Positions 7,681 to 16,356 of a stretch of 39,271 nt of DNA are shown here, one piece after another. The translations under genes and the position numbers were made by a program. This DNA comes from DAOUAE01 sp034433795. Its GTDB lineage: Bacteria > Chloroflexota > UBA6077 > FW602-bin22 > DAOUAE01. The stretch is taken from NCBI GenBank assembly GCA_034433795.1, contig DAOUAE010000064.1, positions 1 through 39,271 on the forward strand, given 5' to 3'. The first letter of the stretch is position 1; each line of letters begins with the position of its first letter. The notes under the pieces were generated by a model. That model did no database searches and was not told where the DNA came from. It saw only the letters and a list, made by a program, of their open reading frames with translations.

Positions 7681-9123
7681 TTGAAGGTCACGGCGGAGAG
7701 ACTCCCTGATAGCCAGGTCCAGTTGAACGTCGAGGTCGAGCCGGAGCGGGTCGCCGCCTCGCTCGAGCGCGCCTACCGACGGATCGCGCAGCGGGTCCGT
7801 ATCCCGGGCTTCCGACCGGGCAAGGCCCCCCGCCACATCGTCGAGCGCTTCGTCGGGCGGGAGCTCATTCAGCAGGAGGCGCTGGATAGCCTCGTGGCCG
7901 AGGCCTACCAGGAGGCGGTGCGGGAGACCGGTATCCGCCCGGTCGGGGAACCGACCATCGACGTGGTCCAGCAGGAGCCGCTGGTCTTCCGGGCCACGGT
8001 CCCGGTGATGCCCACCGTTGAACTGGGCGACTACCGGAGCATCCGTCTCAAGCCGATCGCCATCGATGTTCTGCCCGAGCAGGTCGAGCGGGTGCTGGAC
8101 CAGTTGCGTGAGCAGTTCACCCGCTGGGAGCCGGTAGACCGTCCGGCGCAGGCCGGCGACCGGCTGACCCTCGACCTGGTGGTCCGGGTGGGCGCCTATA
8201 CCACGCTCTACAGCCCGACCGGTGAGCCGCTCCTGCAGTCGGGCGAGGGCGAGGTCATCGCCGAAGCGGTGGCCGCCGATTATCTGCTCCAGCCGGACAA
8301 CGAGGAACCGGTTCCCGACCTGGAGGAGGTCGTGCCGGGCTTCACCGCCCAGCTCCTCGGTCTGACGGCCGGCCAGCGGAAGGTGTTCCAGCTGTCGCTC
8401 CCGACCTCTTTCCCGGCCAAACACCTGGCCGGGCGCCTGGCCACCTTCACGGTGGTCGTCCAGGCCGTCAAGGAGAAGCGGGTGCCGGCCCTGGACGATG
8501 AGTTCGCCCGCACGGTCGGCGACTACGCGTCGCTGGAGCAGTTGCGGGCGGCCATCCGGGAGCAGCTGCGCCAGGAGCTGGAGCGCCAGGCCCGCCGGCA
8601 GCTCGAGCAGGCGGTGCTCAACGAGGCGGTGGCGCGCAGCCGGGTCGAACTGCCGCCGCAGCTGATCGAGCGGGCGGCCACCGAGATGCTGGAGGACCTC
8701 CGCCGCCGCCTGCGGCAGCAGGGGTTGACCTTGGAGCAGTACCTGGCCCTGACCCAGCAGACCGAAGAGGGGCTGCGTCAGGAGCTCCGCCAGCGGGCCG
8801 AACGCTCGCTCAAGGAGCACCTGGTCCTGCACGCCATCGGCGAGCGTGAGGGGATCACGGTCGAGACCACCGAGGTGACGGCCGAGATCGAGCGACTGAG
8901 CGGTGCCTTCGGTGAGCAGGCCGAGCAGGTCCGGCGAGCCCTCGAGGAGCCGGCGCAGCGCCAGGAGATCAGCGAGGATCTCTGGCACCGCCGGGTGCTC
9001 GACTTCCTGGTGGGGCTGGCCACGGCCGAATCGGCGCCCGCGGACGAGACCGGCCAGACCGCCACGACGGACGAGGCGGCCGCCCCGCCCACCACTGAGC
9101 CGGCGGGCGAGCAATCGTCCTGA
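7681..9123 (+). CDS. tig: Trigger factor (ribosome-associated chaperone)
   Basis: A 480-residue trigger factor that binds nascent chains at the ribosome exit tunnel. The ribosome-docking signature GFRPGKAP is at about 43-50. The FKBP-type PPIase domain covers roughly 150-265, and the long helical C-terminal arms follow, rich in Gln, Arg and Glu. The low-complexity tail (TTDEAAAPPTTEP) is typical. I chose TTG at 7681 because AAGGAG lies 9 nt upstream and the protein there aligns with the family N-terminus; the open frame upstream runs through the tRNA and its terminator. It is the first gene of a tig-clpP-clpX cluster. Confidence 0.95.
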   Translation: MKVTAERLPDSQVQLNVEVEPERVAASLERAYRRIAQRVRIPGFRPGKAPRHIVERFVGRELIQQEALDSLVAEAYQEAVRETGIRPVGEPTIDVVQQEPLVFRATVPVMPTVELGDYRSIRLKPIAIDVLPEQVERVLDQLREQFTRWEPVDRPAQAGDRLTLDLVVRVGAYTTLYSPTGEPLLQSGEGEVIAEAVAADYLLQPDNEEPVPDLEEVVPGFTAQLLGLTAGQRKVFQLSLPTSFPAKHLAGRLATFTVVVQAVKEKRVPALDDEFARTVGDYASLEQLRAAIREQLRQELERQARRQLEQAVLNEAVARSRVELPPQLIERAATEMLEDLRRRLRQQGLTLEQYLALTQQTEEGLRQELRQRAERSLKEHLVLHAIGEREGITVETTEVTAEIERLSGAFGEQAEQVRRALEEPAQRQEISEDLWHRRVLDFLVGLATAESAPADETGQTATTDEAAAPPTTEPAGEQSS

Positions 9124-9170
9124 GGCGCCGGAGCGTGGGGTTTCGGGTGGACAAGGAGGGAAACGGTCCG

Positions 9171-9779
9171 ATGCAGATCGAACTGCCCAAGAGCATCATC
9201 CCGATGGTTATCGAGAACACGGGGCGCGTCGAGCGCGCCTTCGATATCTACTCGCTCCTCTTGCGGGAGCGCATCGTCTTCCTGGGAACGCCGATCGATG
9301 ACCAGGTGGCCAACCTGATCATCGCCCAGCTCCTGTACCTGGAGCGTGAGGACCCGGAGAAGGACATCTACATGTACATCCACTCGCCGGGTGGCGTGAT
9401 CACGGCCGGGCTGGCCATCTACGATACGATGCAGCTCATCCGGCCGGATGTCTCGACCATCTGCGTCGGCATCGCCGCCAGCATGGCCAGCGTGCTGCTG
9501 GCCGCCGGGGCCAAGGGCAAGCGGTTCGCTCTGCCGCACGCCACGGTGATGCTGCACCAGCCGTGGGGCGGGGCCACCGGCCAGGCGGTGGACGTCGAGA
9601 TCCAGGCGCGAGAGATCCTGCGCCTGCGGACGCTGATCAACCAGATCCTGGTCAAGCACACCGGCCAGGATGAAGAGCGAATCATCCGCGACACCGACCG
9701 CAACTTCTGGATGAACGCCCAGCAGGCCAAGGACTACGGCATCATCGACGACATCCTGACCAGCAAGAAAGTCAAGTGA
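9171..9779 (+). CDS. clpP: ATP-dependent Clp protease proteolytic subunit
   Basis: A 202-residue serine peptidase that forms the tetradecameric ClpP barrel and degrades proteins fed by ClpX or ClpC. The catalytic triad is visible: Ser104 in GIAASMAS, His129 in PHATVMLHQP, and Asp176 in DTDRNFWM. The oxyanion glycines are in HSPGGVITAG. ATG at 9171 follows AAGGAGGG by 10 nt; the frame upstream of it to 9135 is not family-like. There is a 47-nt gap after trigger factor and a palindrome-containing 50-nt gap before clpX. There is no propeptide beyond the usual short N-terminus. Confidence 0.97.
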   Translation: MQIELPKSIIPMVIENTGRVERAFDIYSLLLRERIVFLGTPIDDQVANLIIAQLLYLEREDPEKDIYMYIHSPGGVITAGLAIYDTMQLIRPDVSTICVGIAASMASVLLAAGAKGKRFALPHATVMLHQPWGGATGQAVDVEIQAREILRLRTLINQILVKHTGQDEERIIRDTDRNFWMNAQQAKDYGIIDDILTSKKVK

Positions 9780-9782
9780 CAC

Positions 9783-9810
9783 CGGCGCCTGGCCAGCTGG
9801 CCAGGCGCCG
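9783..9810. repeat. 28-bp perfect palindrome between clpP and clpX
   Basis: Each arm is the 14-mer CGGCGCCTGGCCAG and its exact complement, with no spacer. It starts 4 nt after the clpP stop and ends 19 nt before the clpX start. In mRNA it would fold into a very stable hairpin; as DNA it could bind a dimeric protein. No T-run follows, so full termination is unlikely. Confidence 0.85.
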
Positions 9811-9829
9811 ACCGGCGCGGGAGGAGCCG

Positions 9830-11122
9830 ATGACGGGGACCAGAGGGGGCTCGCGGGGCCAGTACCACTGCTCGTTCTGTGGTAAAGGGCAGGAGCATGT
9901 CCGTCGGCTGATCGCCGGCCCCGGCGCGGTCTATATCTGCGACGAATGCGTCGAACTCTGCCGCGAGATCATCGATGAGGAGCAGGCGCCACCGCGACCC
10001 CGGCCGGCGGCGACCAAGATCCCGACCCCGAAGAAGATCGTTGAGCAACTCAATCAGTACGTCGTCGGGCAGGAGCGGGCCAAGAAGGTCCTGGCAGTGG
10101 CCGTCTACAACCACTACAAGCGTATCAATGCCGGCCTCCAGTCCGATGACGTCGAACTCCAAAAGTCCAACATCCTGCTTATCGGGCCGACCGGCTGCGG
10201 CAAGACGCTCCTGGCCCAGACTCTGGCCCGGATCCTCGACGTGCCGTTCTGCATCGCCGACGCCACCTCGCTGACCGAGGCCGGCTACGTCGGCGAGGAC
10301 GTGGAGAACATCCTCCTGCGTCTCATCCAGGCCACCGACTACGATATCGCCCGGGCCGAGCGCGGCATCGTCTATATCGATGAGATCGACAAGATCGCCC
10401 GTAAGGCCGATAACCCCTCGATCACCCGCGACGTCTCGGGCGAGGGCGTCCAGCAGGCTCTCCTCAAGATCCTGGAGGGGACGATCGCCAACGTGCCTCC
10501 CCAGGGAGGCCGCAAGCACCCCCACCAGGAGTTCATTCAGATCAACACCCAGAATATCCTGTTCATCTGCGGCGGCGCCTTCGAGGGGCTGGAGAAGATC
10601 GTGGCCCGCCGCCTGGGGGCCAAGCGCTCGCTGGGCTTCCGTACCCACCCGATGGACGAGCTGGACGAGCTGGAGGAGACCTCCTACCTGCTCCGGCACG
10701 TCACCGCCGACGACCTCCTGAAATTCGGTCTGATCCCCGAGTTCATCGGCCGCCTGCCGATTGTGGTCAACGTCGAGCCGCTGGGCAAGGCCGACCTCAT
10801 CCGCATCCTGACCGAGCCCAAGAATGCCCTGGTCAAGCAGTACCAGAAGTTCCTGGCCCTCGATAAGGTCGAACTGGTCTTCCAGCCCGACGCCCTGGAG
10901 GCGGCGGCCGACGAGGCCCTGCGCCTCAAGACCGGCGCCCGGGGCCTGCGGACGATCATCGAGGACGTGCTCCTCGATGTGATGTACGAGGTTCCCTCGC
11001 GCGGCGATGTGAAAAAAGTCATCATCACCGCTGACGTGATCTACAAACGCCGCAAGCCTATCCTGATCGACCGCTCCGACCGCATCATCGAGGACTTCGA
11101 GGTCCAAGATAAGACCGCCTGA
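9830..11122 (+). CDS. clpX: ATP-dependent Clp protease ATP-binding subunit ClpX
   Basis: A 430-residue AAA+ unfoldase that recognises tagged substrates and threads them into ClpP. The N-terminal zinc-binding domain has Cys14, Cys17, Cys37 and Cys40. Walker A is GPTGCGKT (119-126), Walker B is IVYIDEIDKI, and the pore loop GYVGEDVE is intact. LGF in KRSLGFRTH is the ClpP-docking loop (IGF in Escherichia coli). The C-terminal small domain ends in DRIIEDFEV. ATG at 9830 has GGGAGGAG close upstream. The length matches the family. Confidence 0.97.
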   Translation: MTGTRGGSRGQYHCSFCGKGQEHVRRLIAGPGAVYICDECVELCREIIDEEQAPPRPRPAATKIPTPKKIVEQLNQYVVGQERAKKVLAVAVYNHYKRINAGLQSDDVELQKSNILLIGPTGCGKTLLAQTLARILDVPFCIADATSLTEAGYVGEDVENILLRLIQATDYDIARAERGIVYIDEIDKIARKADNPSITRDVSGEGVQQALLKILEGTIANVPPQGGRKHPHQEFIQINTQNILFICGGAFEGLEKIVARRLGAKRSLGFRTHPMDELDELEETSYLLRHVTADDLLKFGLIPEFIGRLPIVVNVEPLGKADLIRILTEPKNALVKQYQKFLALDKVELVFQPDALEAAADEALRLKTGARGLRTIIEDVLLDVMYEVPSRGDVKKVIITADVIYKRRKPILIDRSDRIIEDFEVQDKTA

Positions 11123-11125
11123 GTG

Positions 11126-11147
11126 CCCGGTGACGAGCGTCACCGGG
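11126..11147 (+). terminator. Hairpin just after clpX
   Basis: CCCGGTGAC (11126-11134) pairs with GTCACCGGG (11139-11147) around a GAGC loop, starting 4 nt after the clpX stop. There is no T-run, so termination would be weak or dependent on a factor. Confidence 0.5.
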
Positions 11148-11265
11148 AGTGCTGGACCGTCTGGCCTCCCCTCACCCTGACGGGGCCCCGCGCCGGTCAG
11201 GGGACCGGGCTCGGGTGTGCCCTGGCCAGGGCGAAGTGGCGGCGTGAGAAGGCTGGGGGTGCCGG

Positions 11266-11294
11266 TTGACAGGAGGGGACGGGCCAGGCATGAT
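11266..11294 (+). promoter_or_regulatory. Candidate promoter for the histidine kinase gene
   Basis: TTGACA (11266-11271), a 17-bp spacer and CATGAT (11289-11294). The -35 is perfect; the -10 matches four of six. It lies about 90 nt upstream of the kinase start. Confidence 0.55.
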
Positions 11295-11386
11295 AGGGGT
11301 ACGATGGTCTCTTGTTCTTCTCCGGGTCCCGGTGCCCGGAGAGGCCCGCCGGCGGTCCTGAAGGCTGACGGAGGTCTAGGCGAGGA

Positions 11387-13144
11387 ATGGGGCGCTTACG
11401 GAGACCAACGAGGTTAAGGCGGGTGAGTGCCGCACCGCGCCGCACACCCTCCCTCCATCTCTCCCCGTCCGTTCCCGCTCTCCTCGAGTTCTACTCCGCG
11501 ATTGGCGACCTCTCAGACGAGACCCTGATCCCGGCCCGGGCAGCCGCGCTCCTGCGCGAGATCGCGCGGGCCGATCGCGTCGAGGTCTTCGCCCTGGATA
11601 CGGTCCGTCATCACCTGGTCCGGCTGGCTGCTGCCGGTCTGGGGAGCGATGGACCGCTCACTCTCCCGCTGGCCGATTACCCGCTGCTGGCCGAGGTGGT
11701 GGCCAGTCTGCGGCCACGGCGCATTCTCGGCGGCTGGTCTCCCTTCCCGCTGACCAGCCAGTCCTGGCCGCCACCCGGTGTCCGGAGCGTGTTCTGCGCG
11801 CCGCTGGTGGCCCGGGGCGAGGTGCTGGGCGTGGTCTGTGTCCAGTGGACGGCCTCTCTTCTGCCCTCGGTCCTCTCCCTGCAGTTCCTCGAGACGCTTA
11901 TCCAGTTTGTGGCCGTCGCGCTGCTGAACGCTCGCCTCCACGCCGAGGTCGAGCGACGGGCCCAGCGTCTGGATGCCCTGAACCGGGCGGCGGCGGCCCT
12001 GGCCACGCTGGAGCTCGACCAGGCTCTGCCCCAGGTGGCGGCCGGAGCCCGACAGTGCACGGGCGCGGCGGTGGCGCTGGTCTGGCTGCTCGATCCCCAC
12101 ACGTCGTCTCTGACGCTGGCGGCCCGGGCCGATGCCCAGGCGACCGTGGCTCCGCCGACGCCGGCCCCGGTGGTCCCGGTGGAGGCGGCTCCGGTCCTGC
12201 GCGAGATCCTTGAGAACGGTCACAGCACGGTCGTCGCGGCCTCGACCCTGCCGCTCGGGCTGGACCAACCGGCCGGTCTGGCCACCGCGCTGGCGGTCCC
12301 CCTGATCGGCCGTCGGGGACCGCTGGGGGTTCTCGTCCTCGGCTTCGCCACCGAGCCCCCGGACCAGGCGCTGGTGGTTCTGGCCGAGGCCTACGCCAAC
12401 CAGGCCGCTCTGGCCATCGAGAACGCGCGCCTGCACCACGATCTCAAGCAGGCGCTGGAGGCGCGCGGGCGTTTTGTCGCCATCGCCACCCACGAACTGC
12501 GGACCCCGCTGGCGGTGTTGAAGGGCAACATCCAGATCGCCCTTCGGCTCGTCGGCGATTCGCCCCTCCGGCCGATGCTCGAGGTTATCGGCGTCCAGGT
12601 GGCCCGGCTGGAGTATCTGGTCCGCGACCTGGCGGATATCATCCGTCTGGAGAGCGGGCGCTTCAGTCTGAGAATGGTCCCCTTCGACCTGGCGCGGTGG
12701 GTTCAGGAGCGGACCCAGCGTCTGGCGGTGCTGGCCCCCCAGCATCAGCTGGTGGTCGAGGCGGTGGGGCCGCTCAACGTTCAGGCCGACCCCGAGCGGC
12801 TGGAGAGCGTGCTGGCCAATCTCTTGAGCAATGCTTTCCGGCACGCCCCACCGGGGAGCACGGTCGTGGTGCGGGCCGAGCGCCAGGGGACCGAGGCGGT
12901 GCTGAGCGTCGCCGACCAGGGGCCGGGCATCCCACCGGAGCTGCAGACCCAGGTGTTCGAACCCTTTTTCCGGGCGACCGACGATCCGGGCGGGCGGCCG
13001 GCAGGCCTGGGACTTGGTCTTTACATCGCCCGCGAGATCATCGAGGCCCATGGTGGCCGGATCTGGGTGGTATCCCAGCCGGGCCAGGGGGCGACATTTT
13101 TTGTCGCCCTGCCGCTCACCGAATCTGCGGGGGAGGTCAGCTGA
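11387..13144 (+). CDS. Soluble sensor histidine kinase with two GAF domains
   Basis: 585 residues without membrane segments or signal peptide, so a cytosolic sensor. Two GAF-like domains (about 30-185 and 200-345) are followed by a dimerisation and phosphoacceptor domain with ATHELRTPLAVL (His369). The HATPase domain has an N box NLLSNAFRHA (478-487), G1 DQGPGIP (510-516), F box FEPFFRA and G2 GLGLGLYIA. No response regulator is adjacent, so it is an orphan kinase. The start is uncertain: ATG at 11387 has GGAGG 12 nt upstream, while GTG at 11423 is an alternative. The signal cannot be inferred; no conserved haem or cysteine cluster stands out in the GAF domains. Confidence 0.9.
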   Translation: MGRLRRPTRLRRVSAAPRRTPSLHLSPSVPALLEFYSAIGDLSDETLIPARAAALLREIARADRVEVFALDTVRHHLVRLAAAGLGSDGPLTLPLADYPLLAEVVASLRPRRILGGWSPFPLTSQSWPPPGVRSVFCAPLVARGEVLGVVCVQWTASLLPSVLSLQFLETLIQFVAVALLNARLHAEVERRAQRLDALNRAAAALATLELDQALPQVAAGARQCTGAAVALVWLLDPHTSSLTLAARADAQATVAPPTPAPVVPVEAAPVLREILENGHSTVVAASTLPLGLDQPAGLATALAVPLIGRRGPLGVLVLGFATEPPDQALVVLAEAYANQAALAIENARLHHDLKQALEARGRFVAIATHELRTPLAVLKGNIQIALRLVGDSPLRPMLEVIGVQVARLEYLVRDLADIIRLESGRFSLRMVPFDLARWVQERTQRLAVLAPQHQLVVEAVGPLNVQADPERLESVLANLLSNAFRHAPPGSTVVVRAERQGTEAVLSVADQGPGIPPELQTQVFEPFFRATDDPGGRPAGLGLGLYIAREIIEAHGGRIWVVSQPGQGATFFVALPLTESAGEVS

Positions 13145-13202
13145 CCGGTCGGCGGCACTGGACCTGCTCTGAGAGCCTGACCACGCCCAAGGAGTCGTCC
13201 TG

Positions 13203-13601
13203 ATGAGCCGGAGAGGCAGCCGTCGTCTTCTGCTGGTCGCGCTGTTCGTGGCGCTGGTTGTGGTGGCCGTCGGCCTTCTCTGGCGCCGACGGCGGCCGGC
13301 GCCTGTTCCCGAAGCCGGTCCCGCCATCGCGCCGGTCTTTCCGCCGAGCGTGCCGGGGCCTGATCTGCTGCGGCCGGGTCTCCCGGTCTACGATAGCGGG
13401 GGCGAGGAGATCGGCGTCGTGCACCGCATTGGCGAGACGTTCTTCCACGTCCTGGGCGGGGCCTTCGCCGACCAGGATTACCATATTCCCTTCGACTTTG
13501 TCGAGCGTGTCACCGCCGAAGGGGTGTACCTGCGTGTCAGCCACGGGGTGCTGCGTCAGGGGAGCACTCCGTGGGAGCACCCCCCGGGGACCCACCGCTA
13601 G
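13203..13601 (+). CDS. Membrane-anchored PRC-barrel-like (DUF2171-type) protein
   Basis: A 132-residue protein with one N-terminal membrane helix (about 8-27), positively charged flanks and a proline-rich linker. A small beta domain (about 55-112, LPVYDSGGEEIGVVHRIG) resembles PRC-barrel or DUF2171 proteins. The topology suggests an N-in anchor with the domain outside. ATG at 13203 follows AAGGAG by 8 nt. It starts 58 nt after the histidine kinase stop and is probably cotranscribed with it. The role is unknown; PRC-barrel domains often mediate protein contacts. Confidence 0.7.
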   Translation: MSRRGSRRLLLVALFVALVVVAVGLLWRRRRPAPVPEAGPAIAPVFPPSVPGPDLLRPGLPVYDSGGEEIGVVHRIGETFFHVLGGAFADQDYHIPFDFVERVTAEGVYLRVSHGVLRQGSTPWEHPPGTHR

Positions 13602-13692
13602 GTCCCGCGTCCGCCAGCGCCGGAGCGGCTGAGTGAGGGGCTCCGAGGGACCGCTGGAGTGCGGCTGAGAGCTGCGTGCGGGGAGTCTTGCC

Positions 13693-14469
13693 GTGAGTAT
13701 CAGTGTGCCTATCCTCGAGTTTGACCCCGATCCTGAGGCGATCATTGAGCCAGCGCGCGTCACACGGCCCCACGATGTCCCCGAGCACTGCGTGATCTGC
13801 TTCTTCCGTGAGGTTGTTGAGAAGGTGAAGGTGGAGCACGGGGCCCGGGTCATCGCCAGTAACGCCTGGGAGGATGGTCCTCATCCGCTTTACGAGATAG
13901 CCTATGCTGGCCAAAGACTCGCTTTCTATCACCCCGGTGTCGGGGCAGCGCTGGCTGCCGGTCTCCTGGAAGAGGCTATTGCACTGGGGTGCCGAACGTT
14001 TATCGCCTGCGGGGGCTGTGGCGTTCTTGAGCCGGGTCTGGCCGTCGGCGCGCTGGTCGTCGTGTCGTCGGCCGTGCGGGATGAGGGCGTCTCCTACCAT
14101 TACCTGCCCCCGGCCCGGGAGGTGCAGGCGAGCCCGCTCGCCGTGGCAGCGCTGCAAAGAGTGCTGGACGAGCGAGGCCTCCCCTATCGGGTTGGGAAGA
14201 CCTGGACGACGGACGCACCCTACCGAGAGACGCGCGGGAAAGTGGCCAGACGACGGCAGGAGGGGTGTCTGACCGTCGAGATGGAGGCGGCGGCGATGAT
14301 GGCTGTGGCGGAGTTCCGCCGTGTCGTCTTCGGCCAGATCCTTTACGCCGGCGACGACCTGAGCGGAACGGAGTGGGACCATCGCCGGTGGCAGTTCCAG
14401 CGGGAGGTCCGCGAGAGCCTGTTCTGGCTGGCGGCCGAGGCCAGCCTGGCTTTGCGAGGGACGCCGTGA
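13693..14469 (+). CDS. Nucleoside phosphorylase (uridine/purine phosphorylase family)
   Basis: A 258-residue phosphorylase of the PNP/UDP family, which cleaves nucleosides with phosphate to give a base and ribose-1-phosphate. Family marks are the glycine-rich GVGAALAAGLLEEAIALG, CGGCGVLEPGLAVG after it, and TVEMEAAAMMAVAEF, whose Glu-Met-Glu contacts ribose. YAGDDLSGTEWDHR follows near the C-terminus. The GTG start at 13693 has GGGGAGTC upstream. It is a single gene between the PRC-barrel gene and larE. Base specificity (uridine, purine or methylthioadenosine) is not clear from the sequence; the long N-terminal segment resembles uridine phosphorylase-like homologues. Confidence 0.8.
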   Translation: MSISVPILEFDPDPEAIIEPARVTRPHDVPEHCVICFFREVVEKVKVEHGARVIASNAWEDGPHPLYEIAYAGQRLAFYHPGVGAALAAGLLEEAIALGCRTFIACGGCGVLEPGLAVGALVVVSSAVRDEGVSYHYLPPAREVQASPLAVAALQRVLDERGLPYRVGKTWTTDAPYRETRGKVARRRQEGCLTVEMEAAAMMAVAEFRRVVFGQILYAGDDLSGTEWDHRRWQFQREVRESLFWLAAEASLALRGTP

Positions 14470-14508
14470 CTACTGTCGCTCGCCGCGATCGGGGTTTCTG
14501 GCCCGCCC

Positions 14509-14537
14509 TTGCCCCGCGCGCCCGCCCGTGCCATAAT
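14509..14537 (+). promoter_or_regulatory. Candidate larE promoter
   Basis: TTGCCC (14509-14514), a 17-bp spacer and CATAAT (14532-14537), 32 nt upstream of the larE GTG. Confidence 0.5.
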
Positions 14538-14569
14538 TGAGGGCGGGCGTTCGCCCTGGAGAGAGAACC

Positions 14570-15439
14570 GTGTCGCCGGAGCTGGAGCAGAAACTGGAGC
14601 GCCTGCGGTCCATCCTGCGCGACCTGGGCAGCGTGGTCGTCGCCTACTCGGGCGGGGTGGATAGCGCCTTCCTGCTCAAAGTGGCCTACGATACCCTCGG
14701 CGACCGGGTGCTGGCCGTCACCGCCGTCTCGGAGAGCCTGCCCGAGCGCGAGCTGGCTGAGGCCCGGCGGGTGGCCGCGCTTATCGGCGCCCCCCATCGT
14801 CTGGTTCGCACCACCGAGCTCCAGAACGAGCACTACGCCCGCAACGCCCCGGACCGCTGCTACTACTGCAAAACCACCCTTTATGATCTTCTGGTGCCGC
14901 TGGCCCGGGCCGAGGGCTACCGCGCTGTGGTCGACGGCCTGAACGCCGACGACCTGGGCGACTACCGCCCGGGCATCCGGGCGGCCCGTGAGCACGGGGT
15001 GCGCAGCCCCCTGCAGGAGGCCGGCCTGACCAAGGCCGAGATCCGGGCCCTCAGCCGCGACCTGGGTCTGCCGACCTGGGATAAACCGGCCATGCCCTGC
15101 CTGGCCTCGCGCATCCCTTACGGCCAGCGGGTGACCGCCGAGAAACTGCGCCAGATCGACGCGGCCGAGAGCTTCCTCCACGACCTGGGCTTCCGCCAGG
15201 TTCGGGTCCGCCACCACGATACCATCGCCCGCCTCGAGCTCCCCAAAGACGACATGCCCCGTCTCTTCCAGGACGGGCTGGCCGACCGCATCGTGGCCCG
15301 CCTCAAGGAGCTGGGCTTCACCTACGTCACCCTCGACCTCCAGGGCTTCCGCAGCGGCAGTCTAAATGAGACCCTGGGCCTGGCCGCGCGCGCTCCGCTG
15401 CACTTCCTGAATATGCCCCCCGGTCCGACCATCTCCTGA
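14570..15439 (+). CDS. larE: LarE-type ATP-dependent sulfur transferase
   Basis: A 289-residue PP-loop enzyme that adds sulfur to the pyridinium carboxylate precursor of the nickel-pincer nucleotide cofactor. The PP-loop is SGGVDS (27-32). Three cysteines, Cys97 and Cys100 (RCYYCK) and Cys177 (PCLASR), are present. In Lactobacillus LarE only the last is the sacrificial sulfur donor; homologues with all three are reported to hold an iron-sulfur cluster and act catalytically. The GTG start at 14570 follows GGAGAGAG. No larB, larC or lactate racemase gene is in the window, so partner and final enzyme are unknown. Confidence 0.88.
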   Translation: MSPELEQKLERLRSILRDLGSVVVAYSGGVDSAFLLKVAYDTLGDRVLAVTAVSESLPERELAEARRVAALIGAPHRLVRTTELQNEHYARNAPDRCYYCKTTLYDLLVPLARAEGYRAVVDGLNADDLGDYRPGIRAAREHGVRSPLQEAGLTKAEIRALSRDLGLPTWDKPAMPCLASRIPYGQRVTAEKLRQIDAAESFLHDLGFRQVRVRHHDTIARLELPKDDMPRLFQDGLADRIVARLKELGFTYVTLDLQGFRSGSLNETLGLAARAPLHFLNMPPGPTIS

Positions 15440-15471
15440 CCGGCGGCCGTCTTCTGCGGGAGACCGCCGGT
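15439..15471 (+). terminator. Hairpin at the larE stop codon
   Basis: ACCGGCGG (15439-15446) pairs with CCGCCGGT (15464-15471); inner GTCT and AGA(C) can extend the stem. There is no T-run. The gap to the oxidase operon (15440-15701) contains nothing else I can assign. Confidence 0.4.
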
Positions 15472-15701
15472 GTGGGCAAGGCCGGCGGACGGGCCGATCC
15501 GCCCGGCTGTGGGTGAGACGCGGGGTGCCGGCGGCCACGAGGATGGGGCCGCCCGGCCATCCACCCCTGAACCCGGGCCGGGCGGTCTGCTCTTTCGTCA
15601 GCCCGGTGGCCGGGGCTGCCGGTCCGGGCGACGGCGGTCGGTGGAGGCTGGCGGCACGCTTTTTGCTGGCCCGAGCGGTGAGTCCGGTCGGGGAGGTGCC
15701 T

Positions 15702-16343
15702 GTGCCGCCCTCGCCGCTGCTCCCGGCCTCGCCGAGCACCGCGCCGATCGCCGGCCTTTTTTGGGTGGTCACCGCCATCGCCGCCCTCGTGTTTCTGGGA
15801 GTGGAGGCCGGTTTCCTCTGGGCGGCCTACCGCTACCACCAGCGTCGGCATCCGGTCCCGGCCCAGTTCACCGGCAACGCCCGTCTGGAGATCGCCTGGA
15901 CCATTCTGCCGGCGCTGGTGATGGTCCTGCTTTTTGTCCTGACCGTGCAGACTTACACCACCCTCCGCCCGATCTTTGCCAGCGAGCCGGCCAGCTCGCT
16001 GCTCATCACCGGCGAGGGGCGGCAGTGGGTCTGGCTCTTTCGGTATCCAGACGGCCGCCAGCTGGTCAACGAACTGCGGCTGCCGCGCGGGGAGGCGGTG
16101 GTCCTGCGCCTGCGGGCGCCCGACGTCATCCACGCCTTCGCCGTTCCCCAACTGGTTCCCAAGCGCGACCTTATCCCCGGTCGGGTGACCGAGATTCGTT
16201 TCACGCCGACCGTGGCCGGCGTGTACTACGGCATGTGCGCCGAATTCTGCGGGCTGGCCCACGCCCAGATGCTCCTGACTGTCTACGTTATGGAGCCGGC
16301 CGATTACCAGGCCTGGCTCCAGAGCGCGCCTTCAGGGCGGTGA
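15702..16343 (+). CDS. ctaC: Cytochrome c oxidase subunit II
   Basis: A 213-residue subunit that receives electrons at the CuA centre. Two N-terminal membrane helices (about 18-44 and 63-85) precede a cupredoxin domain outside the membrane. All CuA ligands are present: His144, Cys179, Glu181, Cys183, His187 and Met190 (CAEFCGLAHAQM). There is no C-terminal cytochrome c domain, unlike caa3 enzymes. The GTG start at 15702 has GGGAGG five nt upstream; the frame upstream of it is low-complexity and unlike the family. It is the first gene of the oxidase cluster, 13 nt before subunit I. Confidence 0.92.
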   Translation: MPPSPLLPASPSTAPIAGLFWVVTAIAALVFLGVEAGFLWAAYRYHQRRHPVPAQFTGNARLEIAWTILPALVMVLLFVLTVQTYTTLRPIFASEPASSLLITGEGRQWVWLFRYPDGRQLVNELRLPRGEAVVLRLRAPDVIHAFAVPQLVPKRDLIPGRVTEIRFTPTVAGVYYGMCAEFCGLAHAQMLLTVYVMEPADYQAWLQSAPSGR

Positions 16344-16356
16344 CCGGGGGAGGCCG

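Noticed and set aside
11170..11205. Imperfect hairpin around CCCTGAC and GTCAGGG after clpX
   Set aside because: Mismatched arms and no T-run; weaker than the hairpin at 11126-11147.
11513..13327. 604-aa minus-strand ORF across the histidine kinase
   Set aside because: Mirror frame of a clear kinase; low-complexity Gln/Arg/Gly composition.
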